Shown here piece by piece: positions 1 to 8,324 of a stretch of 64,000 nucleotides of DNA (positions within the stretch are counted from its first letter, which is position 1; the number at the start of each line of letters is the position of its first letter). A model generated the notes under the pieces. That model had not been told where the DNA came from. It made no database searches and was given only the letters and a program-made list of their open reading frames with translations. The DNA is taken from NCBI RefSeq assembly GCF_014698035.1, contig NZ_JACJSF010000007.1:1-64000 (forward strand), in the 5' to 3' direction. Origin of the DNA: Desmonostoc muscorum FACHB-395. Its GTDB lineage: Bacteria > Cyanobacteriota > Cyanobacteriia > Cyanobacteriales > Nostocaceae. Both the position numbers and the translations under genes were made by a program.

Positions 1-650
1 TCCCAAGGGGAGACGCTAAAAGCGATGGGGTCTCCCCCGCCGCAGGATGCGCGAAGCGCTGTAGTGGAGCGACTGGCGTGGGCTAGGGGGGATCGAATTC
101 TATGCAGCTTAATAAAAAATTGGTATAAGCTTCATCTATGTTCAAATCTAGAGTTTTTTAAAAGATATATTTATGTAGGTTGGGTGGAGTGAAACGCAAC
201 CCAACATTACCAGCTTATTTATGTTGGGTTACGCGATCGCTGCACCCAACCTACAAAACTAGTACAAAACTACGGTTCTCAAAGTAGACAAGGTTTATTA
301 CTCACATTTGATTTTTCAAAAAACTCCGTACAGCTCAAAAAGCCTTTTTTATTACCGCCAAACTGCGCGAACAAAAATCAAAGCGGATTCCTATATGAAG
401 TTTATAAATAGAGTCTTCAAAAAAAGCCAGCATTTATATAGACAGTGAACCTGAATAGTCGAAGCTAGCATGATTAGAACTGTAATTAAATATTATTCTA
501 ACTTTAACGATCAAGGAATTTGAAAGGCTATAAACACCTAATAATTGTAGGGGACGGATTGAGAATATGTCCCCTAATTATAGTGCAATAGGTTTACTGT
601 TAAAGCTAAATTTGTAGTTTAGATATGCGATAGTTTTTGACAGCGAATTT
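1..650. other. Non-coding, repeat-rich left edge
   Basis: No convincing gene is seen in this stretch. It holds inverted repeats: GGGGAGAC/GGTCTCCCC in the first 40 bases, the 80-base GTAGGTTGGGT element at 175-254, and a hairpin at 541-581 with arms ATAATT..GGGGAC and GTCCCC..AATTAT. The first 110 bases are GC-richer than the rest and may be the end of a larger repeat that continues to the left. Confidence 0.6.
175..297. repeat. GTAGGTTGGGT hairpin repeat, copy 1
   Basis: The first 80 bases (175-254) begin GTAGGTTGGGTG and end GCACCCAACCTAC, so the ends are inverted repeats, with GCGATCGC near the right end. A second copy lies at 12916-13027. Similarity continues beyond the hairpin into a tail ending AGGTTTA in both copies; copy 1 has about 11 extra bases just after the hairpin. 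Such a structure fits a small non-autonomous element. Confidence 0.75.
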
Positions 651-1055
651 TTAACTGACAATTCCTAGATTGCTGTAAATTTCGATGAGATTGCCATCAG
701 GATCGCGAAAATGAGCGGTGCGAATTCCCCAGTCTGGGCGATCTTGTGGTTCAGTCACAACGATCGAATTCTGATTTTTTACTTGGTTATAAACCTCATC
801 CACGTTATCGACTGCGAAAACTAAGACTATTTTATCTCGATTGACAATGTATGAAGGCTGTTCAATTCTTGGAACTACTTCAGCCATTAATTCTTTTTTG
901 AACAAACCCAACTTGAGATATCCGGTATTCAACTCAGCATATCCGCTCTCTTCATCGCCCCAATCGACATCAAATTTCAGCAGATCCCGGTAGAACAGAA
1001 AAGAATCTTTGTAGTTGGAGACAAGTAGTCTCAGGTGTGTTAGCTGAAGCTTCAT
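651..1055 (-). CDS. VOC (glyoxalase/bleomycin resistance/dioxygenase) superfamily protein
   Basis: A 134-residue single-domain protein. It opens with LTHLRLLVSNYKDSFLFYRD and closes with HFRDPDGNLIEIYSN, the paired beta-alpha-beta-beta-beta signature of vicinal-oxygen-chelate proteins. The late HFRDPDGN..E segment is where one metal-binding side chain usually sits. Members range from lyases and dioxygenases to drug-binding proteins, so the substrate cannot be read from sequence. The gene starts 18 bases after the stop of miaE on the same strand, so the two are probably co-transcribed. Confidence 0.8.
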   Translation of the reverse strand: MKLQLTHLRLLVSNYKDSFLFYRDLLKFDVDWGDEESGYAELNTGYLKLGLFKKELMAEVVPRIEQPSYIVNRDKIVLVFAVDNVDEVYNQVKNQNSIVVTEPQDRPDWGIRTAHFRDPDGNLIEIYSNLGIVS

Positions 1056-1073
1056 ATCTGTTGCCTTAGTCTA

Positions 1074-1682
1074 CTAACTGTGAATTCTAGGTTCTGGGTG
1101 CAAAGTCGCCAGCAACTCGCTTTCGACAATTGCTAATTCATCAAGCCGTTGCATGACAATTTCTCTGTCGAAATAAGTAGCAGCTAAAACCCAATATATA
1201 CCGTAGTGACGCGCTTCGGATGCCATTAGGCCACGATAAAATTTTGCTAACTCTGGCTCTGGACAGTGAGCAGCTAATAGTCCCAGACGTTCGTGAGAAC
1301 GAGCTTCAATTAAACCAGTGACTAGTAAGGAATCCAGAAATCGCTCAGGTTCTTTCGGGCGAACTTGAGCTTTTAAACCTGCGCCGTAGGGAGGCGGTGG
1401 TAAGGGAGCTAAGGGAATATTCCGGCGTTCTAACCATTGGTTAACTAGCTCAAAGTGTTCTAGTTCCTCGCGGGCGATCGCAGTCAGTTCCCGCACCATT
1501 TTAGTATTGGAAGGGTAGCGAAACATCATATTTAAAGCCACACCTGCTGCTTTGCGTTCACAGTGAGAGTGGTCGAGTAAGATGATGTCTAGGTTAGCGA
1601 TCGCTTGTTCAACCCAAGCAGAGCTAGTGGGCTGTTTTAGGACGTTGATAGTTGGTAACTGAGTAATCACAGAGTCAATCAA
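1074..1682 (-). CDS. miaE: tRNA-(ms[2]io[6]A)-hydroxylase MiaE
   Basis: A 202-residue diiron protein of the ferritin-like fold. In this family it hydroxylates the isopentenyl side chain of 2-methylthio-N6-isopentenyl adenosine at position 37 of tRNA. The expected carboxylate and histidine ligands are visible in two helical pairs: Glu42; EELEH at residues 72-76; Glu126 with SHE at 129-131; and SEARHY at 155-160. Length and motif spacing agree with the family. It lies 109 bases downstream of the CheR-PAS gene and just upstream of the VOC gene, all on the minus strand. Confidence 0.9.
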   Translation of the reverse strand: MIDSVITQLPTINVLKQPTSSAWVEQAIANLDIILLDHSHCERKAAGVALNMMFRYPSNTKMVRELTAIAREELEHFELVNQWLERRNIPLAPLPPPPYGAGLKAQVRPKEPERFLDSLLVTGLIEARSHERLGLLAAHCPEPELAKFYRGLMASEARHYGIYWVLAATYFDREIVMQRLDELAIVESELLATLHPEPRIHS

Positions 1683-1791
1683 TTTTGGATTTTGGATTTT
1701 TCCATAGTTTAAACTAGTAGACCACCAAAGAAACTTTGCGGGGTTTATCGTCAGAAAATCAAGTTCTTTTCTCCCCCTGCCCCCTGCTTTT

Positions 1792-3687
1792 TCATTCCTG
1801 TTGCCGCCGTTCCTCCATATCTTGACTAGAAATCATACTATGGACTCTCTCTACATCTGCCATCATTAAAACTGCTCCCTGTATATCCATGCCAAGCAAC
1901 GGGGTGATTGCCAGGTAACATTTTATTTGCCTACCTCGACGATTAGTAGCCTCAAGGATCATTTCTTGAAATTGTTTTTTACCAGATAGGCAATCGCGGA
2001 TGGGCGATCGCAACTGCTCGACAGGTAAACCAATATCTAGGCTGAAGATAGACTTTCCTAGAACTTCATCAGTTCGCAGTCCCCATAAATCCTCTAACAT
2101 GTAATTCCAAATTGAGATGTTAAAGCTGCCGTCAATTACCACTATTCCAGTTTGCAGACTTCTGAGAATAGATACCAAAAAAATATTTGTGTGATTAAGT
2201 TCTGTGGTGCGTTCGCTCAGTTCGTTATTAATTGTCTGTAATTCTTCATTAGTAGATTGAAGTTCTTCATTCATCGTCTCCAATTCTTCATTGGTGGATT
2301 GGAGTTCTTCGTTGGTAGTTTCTAATTCTTCATTGGTAGATTGGAGTTCTTCGTTAGTAGTTTCTAATTCTTCATTGGTAGATTGGAGTTCTTCGTTAGT
2401 AGTTTCTAATTCCTGTTGCGAGCGTTGCAGAGCATCTTGGAGTTTAATATAACGAGTGACATCAAGAAAGGAGATGCTAACACCTAAAAAGCTGGTGTCT
2501 GTTTCTTGCAAAGGCGTAATTCGCACATCTAGATATTGAGTGTCTGTGTTAGACAAATAGCGCTCTACATTTGTTAGGGTAATTGGACGGCGTTCGGCAT
2601 AAGCCCGTTCAATTAGCGATCGCAATTCAATCGGTCGATAGGAAAGTTCTAGATCCTGGAAAGGACGAGCTAAATCTTTGGGGGAAAGGGCAAACAAAGT
2701 CCGTGCCTGCTCATTCACCATTACCAGAGAGCCATTGATATCAATGACTACTTGGGCAATTGGTGATGTGTCGAAACCCATCTCTCGCAGCCGCAAATGT
2801 CGAGACACATGGCTGCTAGATTCGTCATCTACTGAATTTGCCATAACTAGGAGGCGATCGCGTATATTAACCGACGATACCTTACTAAATATCCGGTTTT
2901 TTAAGTCTATTGGGGTAAAGAGACTAGAATGCATCAATAGCATCTCTGCTTTCCCCAAAAATAAATAACCAGTATCATTAAGTGCAAAATGAAACCGCGC
3001 CAGAATTCGCCCTTGAGTCTCCGAATTAAAATACATTAATGTATTGCGACTAACGAGCAAATCTAAGCGCGAAATGGGCGCATCTTGAAGCAGATCGTGA
3101 CGACCAAAAATCACTGAGCGTCGCAAGTCTTGACGGAAGACATAGCGATTACCGACAATCTCAAAGTATTTCTGCCGCAGTTCATCTGATACCGCCTGAA
3201 CATCTTTTGCTGAATACGTAGCTTGACGAGCTTGGTTGAGAGCCTCTTCATCTACATCTGTGGCATAGATTTTCACTCGTTGGCGAAATTCCTCTGCTCC
3301 CAATATTTCAGCCATCAACATTGCTAAGGTATAAGCTTCTTCCCCAGAAGCACAACCAGCACTCCAGATGCGGATTTGGTCAGAAGTATTTTTATTCCTA
3401 ATCAGATTAGGCAGTATTTCTTCTGCTAGGTATTCCCAAGCTGATGAATCTCGAAAAAAAGCGGTGACGTTAATTAAGATAGTGTTAAAAAGATAATTGA
3501 ATTCTTCTGGATAAACTTCTAGGTAGTCTAAATACTCTTCAAAGTTTTCTATGTTCAATGACTGCATCCGCTTGCGGACTCGGCGCATCAAAGTCGAGCG
3601 CTTATAGCCTGTAAAATCAAATCCCCGGCTTTGTCTGAGATAAATCAGTAGATTTTCAAATTTGGGATCTCTGTCTGCGGAAGTCAT
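1792..3687 (-). CDS. CheR-type methyltransferase with PAS domains and a coiled-coil repeat
   Basis: 631 residues. The N-terminal 270 are a CheR protein-glutamate methyltransferase: a helical CheR_N part, a SAM loop WSAGCASGEEAYT at 108-120 and SRNTLMYF near 213-220. A PAS-like domain covers about 300-415. Then comes a coiled coil (about 419-500) made of seven-residue pieces, TNEELQS and TNEELET, repeated almost exactly, and a second PAS domain at about 505-615. Related cyanobacterial proteins are often CheB-CheR-PAS-kinase fusions. Here CheB is a separate gene upstream and no kinase domain follows. Likely role: sensory methylation signalling independent of a classical flagellar system. Confidence 0.85.
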   Translation of the reverse strand: MTSADRDPKFENLLIYLRQSRGFDFTGYKRSTLMRRVRKRMQSLNIENFEEYLDYLEVYPEEFNYLFNTILINVTAFFRDSSAWEYLAEEILPNLIRNKNTSDQIRIWSAGCASGEEAYTLAMLMAEILGAEEFRQRVKIYATDVDEEALNQARQATYSAKDVQAVSDELRQKYFEIVGNRYVFRQDLRRSVIFGRHDLLQDAPISRLDLLVSRNTLMYFNSETQGRILARFHFALNDTGYLFLGKAEMLLMHSSLFTPIDLKNRIFSKVSSVNIRDRLLVMANSVDDESSSHVSRHLRLREMGFDTSPIAQVVIDINGSLVMVNEQARTLFALSPKDLARPFQDLELSYRPIELRSLIERAYAERRPITLTNVERYLSNTDTQYLDVRITPLQETDTSFLGVSISFLDVTRYIKLQDALQRSQQELETTNEELQSTNEELETTNEELQSTNEELETTNEELQSTNEELETMNEELQSTNEELQTINNELSERTTELNHTNIFLVSILRSLQTGIVVIDGSFNISIWNYMLEDLWGLRTDEVLGKSIFSLDIGLPVEQLRSPIRDCLSGKKQFQEMILEATNRRGRQIKCYLAITPLLGMDIQGAVLMMADVERVHSMISSQDMEERRQQE

Positions 3688-3742
3688 AAGGTATGGCGTA
3701 GGGGATAGGGGGCATAAGAGTAAATTTTTTATACTTGTCTAC

Positions 3743-3971
3743 GAGTATCAAAGGCTCATTAAAGGAGTTATAAGCTTTAATGAATGAGTATGAAAGGCTT
3801 AAGTAAGTTGGCACAATAAAATCAAACTATGTAAAGAAAAATCAACTAGGCTAAAACCCTTATACCTGTGGCAAGATTGCCTATTGCCTTATCCCAACGA
3901 CAATTATTTACGCGAACTTACTTATTAAAGGAGTTCTAAGCTTCATTAATGAGTATCAAAGACTCATTTTT
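3743..3971. repeat. 43-base tandem direct repeats split by a MITE
   Basis: Units beginning GAGTATCAAAGGCT occur at 3743, 3786 and 3951. Units 1 and 2 start 43 bases apart. The second unit is interrupted after GAGTATGAAAGGC by the 120-base inverted-repeat element and resumes with TTATTAAAGGAGTT. The third unit is partial. Removing the element restores a regular tandem array. Confidence 0.75.
3802..3921. mobile_element. 120-base MITE-like element (AGTAAGTT family), intact copy
   Basis: The left end AGTAAGTTGGCAC and the right end GCGAACTTAC are partly inverted repeats (GTAAGTT/AACTTAC). It is flanked by TTA on both sides (3799-3801 and 3922-3924), consistent with a 3-base target duplication, and it interrupts the 43-base repeat array. 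A second copy at 8044-8324 matches closely along its length but carries an inserted element. There is no coding capacity. It fills most of the 322-base gap between the CheB and CheR genes. Confidence 0.8.
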
Positions 3972-4009
3972 ATTCCAAAATATATTTCCTCTGCCCCCTA
4001 ATTCTTAGC

Positions 4010-4636
4010 TTAGTTACATTCTCCCATGACTAAAGTCACCAGAGCCCTGGAGATTTCATCTAGGGGGAGAATAAAATCTACGTTGCCAGTTTGAATCGCA
4101 GCTGAGGGCATCCCTGAAAATTCGGCGGTTTTTGCATCTTGGACAATGACAGTACCACCCATTTTTTTGATTGCTTCTACTCCCATCGCGCCGTCGCTAC
4201 CTGTTCCAGTTAGGACAATGGCGATCGCTCTTTCTTTGTAACTGGCTGCAACCGATTCAAATAATAAGTCTGCCGAAGGACGTAAAAAATGTACTAATTT
4301 CGACTGTGATAAGGAAAGTGTGCCGTCATCGTTAACCAACAAGTGACGATTAGGTGGAGCAATGTAAGCCGTTCCTGGAGTGAGGTAATCTCCTTCCTTT
4401 GCCTGCTTGACGGTAATATGCGTGCGCCGACTGAGAATTTCTGCCATGAATGACGGATGTTCAGGAGAAATATGTTGCACAATGACGATCGCGGCTGGGA
4501 ATTCTGCGGGTAGAGTTGATAGCACTTTAATTTGAGCAGTCAGACCACCTGCTGAGGCTGCGATCGCCACAATATCAAAGGCACTATTAGTAAAGGGGGG
4601 TGGATTATTCTTGGCATCTTCTGCCATCTGAATCAT
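4010..4636 (-). CDS. CheB-type methylesterase domain protein without receiver domain
   Basis: 208 residues consisting almost only of the CheB methylesterase domain, which removes methyl groups from receptor glutamates (or deamidates glutamines). The catalytic triad is visible: Ser28 in AIAASAGG, His55 in IVQHISPEH and Asp148 in TGTGSDGAMG. The N-terminal receiver domain of classical CheB is absent. The gene lies 322 bases upstream of the CheR-PAS gene on the same strand. Since these domains are frequently fused in cyanobacteria, the two products probably work together. Confidence 0.88.
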   Translation of the reverse strand: MIQMAEDAKNNPPPFTNSAFDIVAIAASAGGLTAQIKVLSTLPAEFPAAIVIVQHISPEHPSFMAEILSRRTHITVKQAKEGDYLTPGTAYIAPPNRHLLVNDDGTLSLSQSKLVHFLRPSADLLFESVAASYKERAIAIVLTGTGSDGAMGVEAIKKMGGTVIVQDAKTAEFSGMPSAAIQTGNVDFILPLDEISRALVTLVMGECN

Positions 4637-4745
4637 GATTTTTCGGCTGTCAGTACCAACTAAACTTATTAGTTACAGGAAGTATTAATAAATTTACGAT
4701 TGCTCATCTTTCTTTACATAAATTATACAGTATATCTGAACTAAT

Positions 4746-5651
4746 TTACTTCTTTTTGCCTTTATCTGTTAAGCTTGTCTGTTCATCTTCTTGCTCTAAA
4801 ATGAGTTTTGCCTCCAAAAGTTGCTGTCTATGTTCTTCACTAACTATCGGGTATTTCAAATTGAGTTCTTCTAGTTTAGTGCAGATAATATTGGCGACTA
4901 CCAGACGTGTAAACCATTTGCGATCGGCAGGAATAATATACCAAGGGGCCGATTTTGTACTAGTGTTATTAAAAACCTCTTCATAAGCATTCATATAATC
5001 ATCCCAAAAAGCTCTTTCTTTGACATCGCTATCTGAAAACTTCCAATTTTTCTCAGGATATTCAATCCGTTCTAAAAAGCGTTTTTTCTGCTCTGATTTA
5101 GAAACATTAAGAAAGAACTTCAGAACGATCACACCATTGTCTACTAAATATTTTTCAAAATTATTAATTTCTTCAAAGCGTTGCTTCCATATCTTATTTC
5201 CATTAGGGAAATGAGGAAGTTGTTGCTTTCTTAACATTTCTGGATGGACACGAACTACTAGTGCTTCTTCATAATATGAGCGGTTGAATATCCCAATTCG
5301 GCCTCTTTCCGGCAAAGCCTTCATTGTTCGCCACAGGTAGTCATGGTCTAATTCTTCCGCACTGGGGGACTTGAAACTAAACACCTGAAATCCTTGCGGA
5401 TTCACCCCAGAGGTCACGTGTTTAATTGTGCTATCCTTACCAGCAGCATCCATTGCCTGAAAAATAATCAGCAATGCGTAGGTGTTTTGAGCATAGAGAA
5501 TATTTTGGAAATTCGCTAATCGCTCAATATCTGCCTGTAATTTAATTGCAGCATCAGTTTTTTCATTAAAATCAGCTTTATAAGCTGGGTCATAGTTTTT
5601 TTTCAGAGAAATCTTTGAACCTGGTGGAACAATGAAAGCATCGTAATTCAT
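4746..5651 (-). CDS. Polyphosphate kinase 2 (PPK2) family protein
   Basis: 301 residues. It has a PPK2 P-loop [10 protein letters not shown] at 66-75 and, further on, [19 protein letters not shown] (Walker B region), typical of enzymes that move phosphate between polyphosphate and nucleotides. One PPK2 domain is present (not the duplicated form). Which nucleotide is used (AMP, ADP or GDP) cannot be fixed from sequence alone. The C-terminus ends in a lysine-rich tail (KGKKK). It is a single gene with its own upstream region. Confidence 0.88.
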   Translation of the reverse strand: MNYDAFIVPPGSKISLKKNYDPAYKADFNEKTDAAIKLQADIERLANFQNILYAQNTYALLIIFQAMDAAGKDSTIKHVTSGVNPQGFQVFSFKSPSAEELDHDYLWRTMKALPERGRIGIFNRSYYEEALVVRVHPEMLRKQQLPHFPNGNKIWKQRFEEINNFEKYLVDNGVIVLKFFLNVSKSEQKKRFLERIEYPEKNWKFSDSDVKERAFWDDYMNAYEEVFNNTSTKSAPWYIIPADRKWFTRLVVANIICTKLEELNLKYPIVSEEHRQQLLEAKLILEQEDEQTSLTDKGKKK

Positions 5652-5846
5652 ATATAAAAGTTCCTAACTGCTGCTTATATACAAGCACATTGTTAATTAG
5701 AAATTACTAAACATTATGATTTGTTTCTTAAATATTTTTGATTCAAAATTAATAACTTTTAACAAATTTTAATAACTTAACTTTCCCTCTTCGTCATTAG
5801 CAAGTTTTGTGATTTTTTTAATCTCTTTTATAAAACTTAATATCGA

Positions 5847-5995
5847 TTGTTAGGACAATCCCAATCGCTATTTAAGGGCTTGAGTCAACAGCGATGTGAA
5901 GGTACTTATATGATTGACGTAACCGCAGACCCACGTCAAAAGTGGTTAGCGAGAGTTGCAATGCTTGTGTTCGTTGTGGACGAGTTGAGATTCAA
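5847..5995. other. Unexplained, possibly degenerate coding sequence next to a MITE
   Basis: The stretch is open in one plus-strand frame, and another plus-strand frame reads SESCNACVRCGRVEIQ, which has closely spaced cysteines like a zinc knuckle. The two frames do not join into one protein. If the MITE at 5996-6117 is removed, the second frame continues only a few codons. No family is recognised. It may be a relic broken by a frameshift and the MITE. Confidence 0.3.
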
Positions 5996-6117
5996 GGGAC
6001 TTCCAAGAAATAAATTATCCAAAGAAACGAACCACAGAGACACAGAGAACACAGAGAGAGGAGAAAAAGAGAGGGTTTTTGGGTCAGTTTTAGGACATTT
6101 TTTTATTTGGAAGTCCC
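5996..6117 (+). mobile_element. 122-base MITE with GGGACTTCC ends, copy 1
   Basis: Begins GGGACTTCCAA and ends TTGGAAGTCCC, with CAA on both outer sides, consistent with a 3-base target duplication. The interior contains the repetitive run CCACAGAGACACAGAG. A second copy of exactly the same length lies in opposite orientation at 17122-17243. It has no coding capacity; the small open frame that crosses it is treated as chance. Confidence 0.88.
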
Positions 6118-6152
6118 CAACGCCCCGATAAGCGTTTTTAGCTATCCTCCCA

Positions 6153-6181
6153 GCGATGTCTACGACGGGCTACGCCTACGC
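6153..6181. repeat. Dispersed 29-base repeat (GCGATGTCTACGACGGGC...), copy 1
   Basis: The reverse complement of these 29 bases occurs exactly at 32717-32745. A shorter variant is at 11575-11597, and a related palindrome at 57750-57781. The unit starts GCGATG and ends CTACGC. It behaves as a dispersed short repeat of cyanobacterial genomes. Confidence 0.8.
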
Positions 6182-6333
6182 ACTCTTACACTCTTCCCTG
6201 GCAGTCAAAACTTTGGCATAATCAGAGATGGCCGCACCTAAACTGATATAAATCCTGCCAAGCTAATTAAAAGGTTTACGGCGACTGGATATTTTAATAG
6301 AATAATCTCATCAAAAGATTCGCAGAAATATAA

Positions 6334-7956
6334 ATGGACTGGATTACACTACTGCGATCGCTACAGTCTGATTTTATTAAAAGGTTAACATCTGGTTGTC
6401 TGCTTCATTGTGAAACCGAAGGTCAATATAGTGAATTAACTATAATCTCTGGAGAGAGATTAAAGGCACTGCGGGAATTTTGCTGGTTGATGGCTGAGAA
6501 ATATAAGCGTGTTTCGCCAGTCCGTGACGTGTTTATTAGCTATCTTAAAGGGAAGTTGGGTGAGGAAGTTGTCAAGGAACGTTTAGCAGATTTTATTACC
6601 GAAGTCGATTATGAAAAGCGATTCGGCGGCGATGGCAATATAGATTTTACCTTGACTTCTGACCCATCTATTGGTATCGAGGTTAAATCTCGTCACGGTA
6701 ATATTGATAGAGTTAGATGGTCAATCAGTTCTGAAGAAGTTGAAAAAAATGCAGTTGTAGTTTGCATTTTGATTCAAGAAGATGTAAATGAAGCACAATC
6801 TCAGTATCATCTTTTTTTGGCTGGGTTTCTCCCAACCCGGATGATTAAGTTAAAGACTGGTAAAATTTCTTTTGGCATAGACCAGTTGCTGTATGGTGGA
6901 GGTTTATGGTGCTATCTAGAACAGTTACAATCTTCCATAAATAATTCTTCTAGACAACAACCATCAATTTACAAATATCTTCCGAAGCAAGAAATTTTAT
7001 CTAAGCCAACCAATAATCAGTTACTAAAATCTTTTTTTCAACCTGAATATAATAATAACGAAGATTTAAATACACTTTATGTAAAGTTGGGGGATGAATA
7101 TTTTGAAAAAGGAGAATATACAAATGCGATCGTTAACTATAGTAAAGCCTTAAAAGTTACATCTAGCGATATTGATTTATATTATAAACGAGGTTTAACT
7201 CACTATCAAATAGGTGATTACGAAGCTGCGATCGCAGATTATTCTCAGGCAATCCAGATGAATATTCAGGATGCTAAATCTTACAATAAACGAGGTTTAG
7301 CTCTGTCTCAACTAGGTCGATTAGAAGAAGCAATCAATGATTACACTCAGGCTATTAGAATTAACCCTAATGTTGCCGTAGCTTATAAAAACCGGGCTGA
7401 AGCTCGTTCTCATATAGGAGATAATCAAGGAGCAATTGAGGATTATACCCAGGCAATTAAAATTAATCCTCATTATGCTGATGCTTATAAAAACCGTGGG
7501 ATTGCTCGTTATTTATTAGGTTCTCAACCGGGATTCCCTCAAGCAATCAAGATTAATCCAAAAGATGCCATAGCTTATAAAAAACGTGGTAATGCTCGTT
7601 CTGATTTAGGAGATTTTGAAGGAGCAATTGAAGATTACACTCAGGCAATACAGATTAATCCTAATTATGCCGATGCCTATTATAACCGTGGTAATGCTCA
7701 TTCTGACTTAGGAGATTTTGAGAGATCAATTGAAGATTATACTCAAGCAATACAAATTAATTATAATTATGCCGATGCTTATTACAATCGTGGCAATATT
7801 CGTTTAGAAATAGCAGATAGACAGGGAGCAATTGAAGATTTTCAGAAAGCAGCAGACATATATCGTAAAGAAGGTAAGCTAGAAGCACTCAAAGATACAC
7901 GAGAAAGAATATTAGATTTAGAAATAGAAGAATCATTAGATATTTTAAAATTCTAG
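6334..7956 (+). CDS. PD-(D/E)XK nuclease-like domain fused to TPR repeats
   Basis: 540 residues. The first 220 form an alpha/beta domain with GDGNIDFTLT and IGIEVKSR; Asp104, Glu116 and Lys118 match the D..ExK pattern of restriction-endonuclease-like folds. An upstream Glu (KLGEEVV, near 76) could complete the site. From about 235 onward come some eight tetratricopeptide repeats of the NPxYADAYxNRG type. One unit (near 400) reads GSQPGFPQAIKINP and looks shortened. The gene stands alone between MITE clusters. Substrate and partners are unknown. It could be a nuclease held by a TPR scaffold, or an inactive relative. Confidence 0.75.
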   Translation: MDWITLLRSLQSDFIKRLTSGCLLHCETEGQYSELTIISGERLKALREFCWLMAEKYKRVSPVRDVFISYLKGKLGEEVVKERLADFITEVDYEKRFGGDGNIDFTLTSDPSIGIEVKSRHGNIDRVRWSISSEEVEKNAVVVCILIQEDVNEAQSQYHLFLAGFLPTRMIKLKTGKISFGIDQLLYGGGLWCYLEQLQSSINNSSRQQPSIYKYLPKQEILSKPTNNQLLKSFFQPEYNNNEDLNTLYVKLGDEYFEKGEYTNAIVNYSKALKVTSSDIDLYYKRGLTHYQIGDYEAAIADYSQAIQMNIQDAKSYNKRGLALSQLGRLEEAINDYTQAIRINPNVAVAYKNRAEARSHIGDNQGAIEDYTQAIKINPHYADAYKNRGIARYLLGSQPGFPQAIKINPKDAIAYKKRGNARSDLGDFEGAIEDYTQAIQINPNYADAYYNRGNAHSDLGDFERSIEDYTQAIQINYNYADAYYNRGNIRLEIADRQGAIEDFQKAADIYRKEGKLEALKDTRERILDLEIEESLDILKF

Positions 7957-8043
7957 AAAATTTGTGAATTCGGATAAATAGCAATTTTCAGCTATGTTTT
8001 AGATACCCATACTTTCAGAGGATGTTTTAAAAGTCCCCTTGTC

Positions 8044-8324
8044 AGTAAGTAATCTGGCACAATAAGAGGTTGTTTGAAAAGTATTTTGCTGTGACTTTAG
8101 GTACTTTGAGATCCCCCCTAACCCCCCTTAAAAAAGGGGGAACCGGAATCAAAGTCCCCCTTTCTAAGGGGGATTTAGGAGGATCTAGAACTTTTTATAC
8201 TGACAAGAGGACTTTTCAAACATCCTCTAAAATAAAACTATGTAAAGAAAAATGAACTAGGCTCAAACCCTTATATCTATTGCCTATTGCCTTATCTGAA
8301 CGACAATTATTTACGCCCACTTAC
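8044..8324. mobile_element. AGTAAGTT-family MITE, copy 2, interrupted by another MITE
   Basis: 8044-8065 and 8228-8324 together match the intact copy at 3802-3921 (for example GGCACAATAA, AACTATGTAAAGAAAAAT, GCCTATTGCCTTATC, CGACAATTATTTACGC). The match is broken exactly at ..CACAATAA by the 162-base element at 8066-8227 and resumes with TAAAATAAAACTATG. Confidence 0.82.
8066..8227. mobile_element. 162-base MITE (GAGGTTGTTTGAAAAGT ends), nested
   Basis: The terminal inverted repeats are 17 bases with one mismatch: GAGGTTGTTTGAAAAGT on the left and ACTTTTCAAACATCCTC on the right. It is flanked by TAA on both sides. The uninterrupted copy of its host repeat at 3802-3921 has a single TAA at this point, so the 3-base target duplication is directly seen. 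Related but diverged copies start at 8018 (fragment), 21712 and 23719. The short open frame across it is not a gene. Confidence 0.9.

Noticed and set aside
2200-2430. Short tandem DNA repeat resembling a minisatellite or CRISPR
   Set aside because: It encodes the in-frame TNEELQS/TNEELET coiled coil of the CheR-PAS protein.
5847-6131. 94-codon plus-strand open frame
   Set aside because: More than a third of it is the 122-base MITE, and the rest shows no family; treated as chance opening.
8070-8255. 61-codon plus-strand open frame
   Set aside because: It lies almost entirely inside the 162-base MITE.
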